From Candidatus Moranbacteria bacterium GW2011_GWF2_35_54 (lineage in GTDB: Bacteria; Patescibacteriota; Minisyncoccia; Moranbacterales; UBA9337), in contig LBQR01000029.1 in NCBI GenBank assembly GCA_000990945.1, forward strand, positions 1-41,939: a stretch of DNA of 41,939 bases, in the 5' to 3' direction. Below are positions 34,868 through 41,939 of this stretch, piece by piece. The translations under genes were made by a program, and so were the position numbers. Numbering within the stretch: the stretch's first letter is position 1; the number at the start of each line of letters is the position of its first letter. The notes under the pieces are model-generated. The model had not been told where the DNA came from, did no database searches, and saw only the letters and a program-made list of their open reading frames with translations.

Positions 34868-35938
34868 ATGGATATTAAAGAAGAATTAAAAAAGTTTCAA
34901 GATAAAGTTAATCCTGAATTAAAGGTATTTTTTGATAAAAACATAAAAGATTCCAAGGAAAATAATTTTATTACTACGGAGGCTTTGAAACAAGTAAAAA
35001 AAATAACTTTATCGGGAGGCAAAAGACTTCGACCAGCCTTGATGTATTGGAGTTATTTGGGCGTGGGCGGTCAAAATAGGAAAGAGATAATTAAAACATC
35101 AATTAGTATTGAGCTAATCCATATGTTTTTATTAATTCATGATGACATCATAGACAATGATTCCAAGCGGCATGGCGTAGAGACAATTCATTCTAGATAT
35201 AATAAAATAGGAAAAATTATTGCTAAAGAGAAAAGAGATTCTGTGCATTTTGGAAATTCGATGGGCATTGTAGTGGGGGATATAGTATGTGCATTGGGAA
35301 ATCAAGTGCTTTTTAAATCTAAATTTAATGCTGAATTGGTAATAAAAGCCCTGGATCAATTGCAAAGTATTATAGCGCGAGTAGCGGTAGGAGAGGCGCA
35401 GGATGTTTTTATCGAACACAAGCGAATGGCCAGTGAAAAAGAAGTTCTTGATATGTATAAAAATAAAACAGCTAAATATACAATTGAAGGACCATTGCAT
35501 CTGGGCGCTATTTTGGGCGGAGCGAGCGACAAATTATTAAATAAAATTAGTGAGTTTGCTGTGCCAGTGGGAATTGCTTTTCAAATTCAGGATGATATAT
35601 TGGGAATTTTTGGCAATGAGAAAAAAATAGGCAAACCGGTGGGTTCTGATATTCGAGAAGGCAAGCAGACTATTTTAGTAGTGCGGGCTTTAAAAAATGC
35701 CAGCAAAAAACAAAAAGAAGTTTTAAATAGATTATTGGGCAAGAAAGATATTAGTGAAGTTGAAATAGAAGAATTTAGAAAAATTATTCGTGAAACAGAG
35801 GCTTTGGATTATTCTAATATTTTAGCTCAAAAATTAATCAAAGAAGGCAAAGAGGCTTTGCACAACATTGGTTTTAATAAAGAAAGTGAAAAAACACTTT
35901 TGGCTTTGGCAGACTATATGACACAGCGAGAAATATAG
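34868..35938 (+). CDS. Polyprenyl (geranylgeranyl/farnesyl-type) diphosphate synthase
   Basis: GGKRLRPAL, LIHDDIIDND, QIQDDILGIFG. Confidence 0.94.
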   Translation: MDIKEELKKFQDKVNPELKVFFDKNIKDSKENNFITTEALKQVKKITLSGGKRLRPALMYWSYLGVGGQNRKEIIKTSISIELIHMFLLIHDDIIDNDSKRHGVETIHSRYNKIGKIIAKEKRDSVHFGNSMGIVVGDIVCALGNQVLFKSKFNAELVIKALDQLQSIIARVAVGEAQDVFIEHKRMASEKEVLDMYKNKTAKYTIEGPLHLGAILGGASDKLLNKISEFAVPVGIAFQIQDDILGIFGNEKKIGKPVGSDIREGKQTILVVRALKNASKKQKEVLNRLLGKKDISEVEIEEFRKIIRETEALDYSNILAQKLIKEGKEALHNIGFNKESEKTLLALADYMTQREI

Positions 35939-35964
35939 ATTTAAAAAATTATCTTTAAAATTAT

Positions 35965-37020
35965 ATGATAAAAAGAAAAAAAACTAGAAAAATAAAAGTA
36001 GGTAATGTTTTTATCGGGGGAGATGCTCCAGTGGCTATTCAATCGATGTGTAATACCGATACCCGCGATGTCGAGGCGACTGTGGCTCAAATTAAAAAAC
36101 TTATTCAAGCGGGGTGTGAAATCATCCGAGTAGCGGTGCCTGATATGGAGGCGGCCAGGGCAATTGGAGAAATAAAGAAGCAAATCAATATTCCGATTGT
36201 GGCCGATATCCATTTTTCGGCTGAGTATGCGTTAGAAGCTATCAATCAAGGAATTGATAAACTGAGAATTAATCCAGCCAATATCGGAAGCAAGGAAAAA
36301 ATTAAAATGTTGGTGGTGGCTTGCAAAGAAAAAAATATTCCTATTAGAATTGGAATTAACGGCGGCGCGATAGAAAAGAGTATCTTGGAAAAATATAATG
36401 GAGAGGTTACTCCCGAGGGAATGGTTGAATCAGCGATGGAAAATATTAAATTATTGGAAGAAAATGATTTTTTTGATATCGCTATTTCTCTTAAAGCTAA
36501 CGATGTCGAGAGAACAGTTGAGGCCTATCGGTTACTTTCTAAAAAAGTAGACTACCCCTTGCATATCGGCATAACTGAGGCTGGAACAATTTTTAGAGGA
36601 ACTGTTGTTTCTGCAGTAGGATTTGGAATAATATTATACGATGGAATTGGCGATACTATCAGAGTTTCTCTAACCGCTGATCCAGTCGAAGAAATAAAAG
36701 TGGCTTGGGAAATTCTTAAATCTTTGGGACTGAGGAAAAGAGGCATTTCGGTAACGAGCTGTCCAACTTGTGGAAGAACTCAAATTGATATAATAAAATT
36801 AGCCAATGAAGTAGAGAGACTGCTAGCGGGCAAAGAAAAAGATATTCGCGTGGCGGTGATGGGTTGCGTAGTAAATGGTCCAGGAGAAGCTAGGGAAGCC
36901 GATTTAGCAATAGTAGGGGGCGCAGGCGTGGGATTAATTGTGAAAAAAGGAGAGATTATAAAGAAGGTGGATGAAAAAGATTTACTGATTGAATTTATGA
37001 AAGAGATAGAAAAATTTTAA
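35965..37020 (+). CDS. ispG: 4-hydroxy-3-methylbut-2-enyl diphosphate synthase
   Basis: VAIQSMCNTDTRD, ADIHFSAEYAL, GITEAGT, SCPTCGRT, VAVMGCVVNGPGEA. Confidence 0.97.
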   Translation: MIKRKKTRKIKVGNVFIGGDAPVAIQSMCNTDTRDVEATVAQIKKLIQAGCEIIRVAVPDMEAARAIGEIKKQINIPIVADIHFSAEYALEAINQGIDKLRINPANIGSKEKIKMLVVACKEKNIPIRIGINGGAIEKSILEKYNGEVTPEGMVESAMENIKLLEENDFFDIAISLKANDVERTVEAYRLLSKKVDYPLHIGITEAGTIFRGTVVSAVGFGIILYDGIGDTIRVSLTADPVEEIKVAWEILKSLGLRKRGISVTSCPTCGRTQIDIIKLANEVERLLAGKEKDIRVAVMGCVVNGPGEAREADLAIVGGAGVGLIVKKGEIIKKVDEKDLLIEFMKEIEKF

Positions 37021-37092
37021 ACCCGTCAGTCGCGACCGACAGGTTTAAAAATAGTTTATAGCTTGTAGGCTATAGCTTTTAGCTTAAAAAAT

Positions 37093-37120
37093 AAAACCTC
37101 TGGAATTTATCAGAGGTTTT
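37093..37120. terminator. Bidirectional terminator between convergent ispG and rpmB
   Basis: AAAACCTCTG-GAATTTAT-CAGAGGTTTT. Confidence 0.85.
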
Positions 37121-37145
37121 GTTTTATTATAAAGTATTTTTAAAT

Positions 37146-37316
37146 TTAAGCTTTATTCATAGTACGGATACATCTGGTACAGACTTTTTTCTTTTGTCCG
37201 TCAATTTTCTTTTGTTGAATATTAACTTTAAATTTTCGCTTAGTCGCAATATTAGAATGACTTCTGGAATGTCCAGTAGCGGTTCCTCTAGCACAAATTT
37301 CACAAGTTCTACTCAT
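37146..37316 (-). CDS. rpmB: 50S ribosomal protein L28
   Basis: [56 protein letters not shown]. Confidence 0.92.
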   Translation of the reverse strand: MSRTCEICARGTATGHSRSHSNIATKRKFKVNIQQKKIDGQKKKVCTRCIRTMNKA

Positions 37317-37477
37317 AAGTATGTTACAGAACAAATATTAACCACCGGCAGTATTTGGATGATTTATGTCCTTAAATTAGTTTGCTTATTTACAAGATTT
37401 AGATTATCATAATAGATGTATTTTGTAAAGAGAAATTAAATAAAACTAAATTAACTAAATTTATTCTATAACATTGG

Positions 37478-37592
37478 TCATCTTGAGCGGAATTGATCCG
37501 CCAGCTGGCGGAGAAATGAAGTCGACCGCGTGTCGCTATAGCTTTAGCGGTGGCGCAAAGATCTAAGATTAGATTCTTCACTCGGAATGACA
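37478..37592 (-). repeat. Repeat family D copy, inverted relative to 34689-34838
   Basis: GAGCGGAATTGATCCGCCAGCTGGCGGAGAAATGAAGTCGACCGCGTGTCGCTATAGCTTTAGCGGTGGCGCAAAGATCTAAGATTAGA. Confidence 0.93.
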
Positions 37593-37600
37593 CGCTTTTT

Positions 37601-38302
37601 ATGTCTGGAGAAGTTATATTAATTATATTCCAAGTAGCAATATTAATAATGTCAGTGGTTATCCATGAAGTGGCGCATGGAGTGATGGCGCTTAAGTTAG
37701 GCGACCCGACAGCTAAATATGCGGGCAGATTGACACTAAATCCAATTAATCATTTTGATTTATGGGGATCATTTATCGTGCCATTTTTTATGATAATAAC
37801 TTTTAATTTCGGTTTCGGCTGGGCCAAGCCGGTGCCCTATAATCCTTATAATCTGAGAGATCAAAAAAAAGGACCAGCCTGGGTGGCGTTGGCAGGACCA
37901 GCTTCCAACATAATAACTGCAATAATTTTTGCTATTGGCGCCAAGTTTATCCCGCTTAGTTATTCGAGCAAGTTGGACATAGCTAGTAATATGTTTAATT
38001 TTAATGAGCTAGGCATTCTTCTTTCAGGATCGTTTGCGGCTATATTTTTTTGGTTGTTTGTGATGATTTTGACTATTAATGTTTTTCTGGCAGTTTTTAA
38101 TCTGATTCCTATTCCGCCGCTAGACGGTTCTAAATTATTGTTTGCTTTTACCAATATAAGCGAACAGAAAAAAATGGCTATGGAGCAATACGGATTTATT
38201 GTTTTATTATTTTTCATATTTTTTCTTTCCGCTCCTTTGGGTTACTTTTTGAGTTTTATTTTGTCTTTATTTTTCAAATATATTGTCGGTATAACAATTT
38301 AG
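37601..38302 (+). CDS. Site-2 protease/M50-family zinc metalloprotease
   Basis: HEVAHG, NPINHFDLWGS, NLIPIPPLDGSK. Confidence 0.93.
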   Translation: MSGEVILIIFQVAILIMSVVIHEVAHGVMALKLGDPTAKYAGRLTLNPINHFDLWGSFIVPFFMIITFNFGFGWAKPVPYNPYNLRDQKKGPAWVALAGPASNIITAIIFAIGAKFIPLSYSSKLDIASNMFNFNELGILLSGSFAAIFFWLFVMILTINVFLAVFNLIPIPPLDGSKLLFAFTNISEQKKMAMEQYGFIVLLFFIFFLSAPLGYFLSFILSLFFKYIVGITI

Positions 38303-38444
38303 ATTAGGAATTTGAGAATGTAGAAATGTAGGAATTTGAGAATATAGGAATGTATGAATTTAAGAATGGAAGAATTTTAAAATTGTAATGCAGTCTATGT
38401 GCAGGTTTCGCAGTAGTTTTAACTATTAGAATTTAATAAAGAAT

Positions 38445-39398
38445 ATGCAAGAAGTTAATCAAGAAAATAAAATAAAAATTTCAGTAGTGGTCCCGATTTA
38501 TAATGAAGAAGGAAATGTTAAAGAACTGCATAGCCGAATTTTTGAAGAATGCCAAAAGTTAGGAAAAAGTTTTGAAATAATTTTTATTGACGATGGTTCT
38601 AAGGACAGAACAGCAGAGATGTGCGAAAAACTTAGCCCCCTAAAATTGATTAAATTTCGCAAAAATTATGGACAAACGGCTGCCTTTGATGCTGGCTTTC
38701 AAGAGGCTAAGGGCGAAGTGATAATAACGATGGATGGAGATTTGCAAAACGACCCGGCTGATATGGGCAAGTTATTGGAAAAAATAGAAGAGGGATATGA
38801 TGTGGTTAGTGGTTGGCGGCACAAACGCAAAGATTCACTGAGCAAAAAAATATTTTCTCGAGGGGCCAATCTTCTTCGCAAAATTCTTATTGAAGATAAT
38901 ATCCATGATAGCGGTTGCAGCCTCAAAGCTTATAAGCGGGAATGCTTCAATGATCTGGAGCTTTTTGGAGAGATGCATCGTTTCATCCCGGCTCTTTTGG
39001 AAATGGATGGATTTAAAGTGGCGGAAGTAAAAGTCTCTCACCATCACCGAATTCATGGAGTGACTAAATATAATTGGAAGAGAGCTTTTAAGGGATTTGT
39101 GGATATGGTTTCAATTTGGTTTTGGCGAAGATTTGCGGCTCGGCCATTGCATCTTTTTGGCGCTAGCGGAATGATCCTATCGATATTAGGAGGAGGAATT
39201 TTGGCTTGGATGTTTGTGGAAAAAGTTTTTCTAGGGGCATCTTTGCAAGAAAGAATTTGGCCGATAATTGGAGTAATGTTTGTCTTGGTGGGAGTACAAC
39301 TTTTTATCTCCGGACTTCTGGCGGATATTTTAATCAAAAATTATTTCAAGGCCAAAAACCATCGTGGATATTATATTAAAGAGATTAGCAATAACTAA
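38445..39398 (+). CDS. Family 2 glycosyltransferase (dolichol-phosphate mannosyltransferase/ArnC-like)
   Basis: VVVPIYNEEGNVKEL, IIFIDDGSKDRT, TMDGDLQNDPAD; two C-terminal TMs. Confidence 0.94.
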   Translation: MQEVNQENKIKISVVVPIYNEEGNVKELHSRIFEECQKLGKSFEIIFIDDGSKDRTAEMCEKLSPLKLIKFRKNYGQTAAFDAGFQEAKGEVIITMDGDLQNDPADMGKLLEKIEEGYDVVSGWRHKRKDSLSKKIFSRGANLLRKILIEDNIHDSGCSLKAYKRECFNDLELFGEMHRFIPALLEMDGFKVAEVKVSHHHRIHGVTKYNWKRAFKGFVDMVSIWFWRRFAARPLHLFGASGMILSILGGGILAWMFVEKVFLGASLQERIWPIIGVMFVLVGVQLFISGLLADILIKNYFKAKNHRGYYIKEISNN

Positions 39399-39457
39399 GA
39401 TTTGAGAAGTCAGGAATTTGAGAATTTAGGAACTACAAATGTGTGTATGACATAAAT

Positions 39458-39488
39458 ACTCCCTCTAATTTTGAGGGAGTTTTTTTTG
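39458..39488 (+). terminator. Rho-independent terminator
   Basis: ACTCCCTC-taatttt-GAGGGAGTTTTTTTT. Confidence 0.9.
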
Positions 39489-39509
39489 GTTTTTTTGGGG
39501 TTTAAAATA

Positions 39510-39538
39510 TTGACAAAATAGCGTTTTTGGTGTATGAT
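39510..39538 (+). promoter_or_regulatory. Strong sigma70-like promoter
   Basis: TTGACA-N17-TATGAT upstream of lipoprotein gene. Confidence 0.75.
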
Positions 39539-39598
39539 GTAAAGTTATGGAATTTTGGAGCGTTATTTAATTTAAACTCAACAATATAGGTGATGAAT

Positions 39599-39973
39599 AT
39601 GAAAAAGTCCATGTTTTCAGCAGTATCTCGAATTTTCATTTGTTTATTTCTCGCGGTAATTTCCAGCGGTTGCGGGAAAAACGGTCCCCTGGGAGCGTTT
39701 AGCGCCTATACTGGGATCGGGTATCCCAGCGACAAAGAAATCGCTGAAAGCTTTGAAACGAGATGCCTGACGCTGGAAAGGTATGAAGATCGCGGGAAGT
39801 TTGCTCATTTCATGCAGTTTGAAGATGGATTTTATCTGCATGTAAACGATGCTCATTTGTATAAGGTGGGTAGATCATACCTGATGGAAGTCTCCCCATT
39901 TTTTGGCAAAAAAGGGATTGTGAGTTTCGATGAGCAAGTTGGGAAAACGCCCCCCAGAGCTTGTCGGAAATAA
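39599..39973 (+). CDS. Small putative lipoprotein
   Basis: Signal peptide ending AVISSGCGKN (lipobox-like), own promoter and terminator. Confidence 0.65.
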   Translation: MKKSMFSAVSRIFICLFLAVISSGCGKNGPLGAFSAYTGIGYPSDKEIAESFETRCLTLERYEDRGKFAHFMQFEDGFYLHVNDAHLYKVGRSYLMEVSPFFGKKGIVSFDEQVGKTPPRACRK

Positions 39974-40002
39974 AAGAGATGCGCAATGCGTGTCTCGAAA
40001 AA

Positions 40003-40037
40003 GGAGCTTGTCGAAATTTCGATAGCTCCTTTTTAAA
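40003..40037 (+). terminator. Rho-independent terminator
   Basis: AAAAAGGAGCT-tgtcgaaatttcgat-AGCTCCTTTTT. Confidence 0.85.
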
Positions 40038-40161
40038 TTTGATAAAAAATGGTAAGATAAAATACATAAAACACATAACATGAAGCATATGTACAATTTA
40101 TATATTGTTTGTTTTATGTTGTATGCTATATGCTCCATGTTTTATGTTCTATGAATAATTT

Positions 40162-41113
40162 ATGAAATTTGATATTATCACAATTTTTCCTAAAATCTTT
40201 GATTCATATTTTAATGAGTCTATCTTGGGGCGGGCGCAAAAGAAAAATTTAATCCAAATAAATATTCATAATTTAAGAGATTACACTACGGATAAACATC
40301 AAACCGTAGATGATACTCCTTATGGCGGAGGGGCGGGGATGGTATTAAAAATTGAACCAATTTGGAGATGCGTTCAATTTTTAAAATCTCAAATTCCAAA
40401 TTACAAATTACAAAACACCCCCTCTGCCTTTCAGGCATCTCCCCCTTTTATTTTCGGCCAAGGGAAAAAAATATACTCAAAGCGACGCACAAAGATTGTC
40501 TAAATATGAAAATTTAATTATGATTTGCGGACGTTATGAGGGAGTAGATGAGCGAGTAGCAGAGCATATTATTGATGAAGAATTTTCTATTGGAGAATAT
40601 GTTTTAACTGGTGGAGAAATTCCTGCAATGGTGCTAGTAGATTCAGTTAGTCGACTCTTGCCGGAAGTTTTGGGGAATAAAGAATCATTGGCAGAAGAAA
40701 GCTTTAACATTAGTTCAGAGTTACTGGTCAACAGTTCGCAGACAAAAGAAGATCGGAATAGCTCAGAGTTACTGGTCAACAGTTCACAGACAAAAGAAGA
40801 TCGGAATAGCTCAGAGTTACTGGTCAACAGTTCACAGACAAAAGAAGATCAGAATAGTTCAGAGTTACTGGTCAACAGTTCGCAGACAAAAGAAGATCAG
40901 AATAGTTCAGAGTTCGCAGTTGACAGTTCGGGGAATAGTTCACAGCTCACAGTCAACAGTTCACAGACGGAAGGAAATAATTCAAAATTCTCCAAGGAGT
41001 ATCCTCATTACACCAAGCCGGAAGAGTTTAACGGCTGGAAAGTTCCAGAAGTATTACTTAGCGGTAATCATAAAGAGATTGAGAAATGGAGAAAGGAAAA
41101 CGCTAGCGCGTAA
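40162..41113 (+). CDS. trmD: tRNA (guanine-N1)-methyltransferase TrmD, split by frameshift, with two repeat insertions
   Basis: ORF 40162..40503: [25 protein letters not shown]...[16 protein letters not shown] 40496..41113: [13 protein letters not shown]...[11 protein letters not shown]...[24 protein letters not shown]. Confidence 0.93.
40709..40978 (+). repeat. In-frame 48-nt tandem repeat (4 units plus degenerate tail) in trmD
   Basis: (N/I)[14 protein letters not shown](R/Q) x4 at 40709, 40757, 40805, 40853, then degenerate continuation. Confidence 0.95.
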
Positions 41114-41142
41114 ATTTCAAAGTCCAAATTACAAATGTCAAA

Positions 41143-41162
41143 CCTGCCTGCCGGCAGGCAGG
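41143..41162. repeat. Perfect 20-bp palindrome
   Basis: CCTGCCTGCCGGCAGGCAGG. Confidence 0.85.
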
Positions 41163-41261
41163 TAAAATCTAAATTTTAAAATATTTAAAATTAAAAAATA
41201 AAAGTTAAAACATTAAGATTTGAATCGAAATTCAAAATTCGTAATTCAAAATTATAAAAAA

Positions 41262-41939
41262 TTGGGTAAAAAAGAAACAAAACAAATAGACAAAACTTTA
41301 TTATCGATAATATTAATGTTATCTGTTTTTGGCTTGATGATGATTTCTAGCGCCAGTGTCTTGTATTCTCAGACTAGATTTAATGATCCAAATTATTTTT
41401 TATCGCATCAATTCATATATGGGTTCTTGCCCGGGATTTTAGTGCTGTATATTTTTAGTCGCATCGATTATCATTTCTGGAGAAAGTTTGCTGTACCTTT
41501 TTTTATTATTTCAATAGTAGCTTTGATTTTAGTTTTTATTCCGCAGATAGGAAAAAATATTTATGGAGCCAGCCGTTGGATAAATTTGGGGCCGATTTCT
41601 TTTCAACCTTCAGAAATGGCTAAGCTTTCTATAATTTTATATTTAGCTGCTTGGTTAACCAGCAAAGGAAAAGAAGGAGTGCGGGATATTTATGAAGGGA
41701 TGCTTCCGTTTTTGGGAATTTTGGCGGTGATGAGTTTCCTAATTATCAAGCAACCAGATACGGGAACATTGGCGGTAGTTATTTTAATTTCAGTGGTGAT
41801 GTTTTTTATTTCAGGCGCTAATCTATCGCATATTTGGGGAATTTTTTTGGGCGGAAGTGTTATATTGGCAGGACTAATTGCCGTGGCGCCCTATCGATTA
41901 AATAGAATATTGGTTTTTCTTAATCCCGAGCATGATCCT
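41262..41939 (+). CDS. FtsW/RodA-family SEDS protein, partial (runs off window)
   Basis: Probable TTG start; translation IDKTLLSIILMLSVFGLMMISSASVLYSQ...YGASRWINLGPISFQPSEMAKLSIILYLAAW...KQPDTGT. Confidence 0.88.
   Translation, partial: MGKKETKQIDKTLLSIILMLSVFGLMMISSASVLYSQTRFNDPNYFLSHQFIYGFLPGILVLYIFSRIDYHFWRKFAVPFFIISIVALILVFIPQIGKNIYGASRWINLGPISFQPSEMAKLSIILYLAAWLTSKGKEGVRDIYEGMLPFLGILAVMSFLIIKQPDTGTLAVVILISVVMFFISGANLSHIWGIFLGGSVILAGLIAVAPYRLNRILVFLNPEHDP

Noticed and set aside
37119-37412. 97-aa plus ORF overlapping rpmB
   Set aside because: Antisense to rpmB, which matches L28 clearly.
40709-40978. Intein or self-splicing insertion in trmD
   Set aside because: Insert is low-complexity Ser/Asn/Gln tandem repeat with no intein blocks or endonuclease motif.
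1-41939. CRISPR array
   Set aside because: Repeats are dispersed, inverted and variable; no regularly spaced direct repeats with unique spacers and no cas genes.
1-41939. Recoded UGA (code 25, as in Gracilibacteria/Absconditabacteria)
   Set aside because: TGA serves as a normal terminator, for example at the ends of udg, mreC and the 75-aa ORF at 4134, and conserved proteins do not need UGA readthrough.
1-41939. tRNA or rRNA genes
   Set aside because: No convincing cloverleaf or rRNA segment recognised by eye; tRNAscan-SE/Infernal would be needed to exclude them.

Overview
The window looks like Patescibacteria/CPR chromosome (Parcubacteria/Moranbacteria-like; inferred from protein flavour only), AT-rich, standard code 11. 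Recognisable blocks: family-4 UDG; secE-nusG-rplK-(two small membrane ORFs)-rplA; RNase H; a free-standing 23S-IVS/four-helix-bundle protein; a MacA/MacB-like exporter with two permeases; a TPR protein and a secreted Cys-rich protein with a TSP1-like C-terminus; argS; an S51-like peptidase; a broken class I/II aminotransferase; a truncated Mur-ligase-like protein; a CIRCE-hrcA-[Nudix::GrpE fusion]-dnaK heat-shock locus; a minus-strand cassette of small zinc-ribbon/hypothetical genes; a DUF6602-like/membrane/SGNH-hydrolase cassette; a histone-H1-like Lys/Ala/Val protein behind duplicated promoters; mreB-mreC-mreD-mrdA; a polyprenyl synthase, ispG, rpmB, an M50 protease, a GT2, trmD with repeat insertions, and the start of ftsW/rodA. 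Main points of interest: (1) a single ORF fusing a complete Nudix domain to GrpE with a Cys/His cluster in the GrpE beta-region; (2) dispersed non-coding repeats whose hairpins keep an invariant GTACTC/GAGTAC apex and fixed outer sequence while the stems vary with complementarity kept; (3) trmD containing an intergenic-type repeat insertion, an A7 frameshift and a 48-nt in-frame tandem repeat; (4) short deletions removing highly conserved motifs in mreB, dnaK and an aminotransferase, which are either real lesions or assembly artefacts; (5) a 151-bp MITE with 19-bp TIRs and a TAA target duplication. No searches were run; all family calls are by motif recognition.
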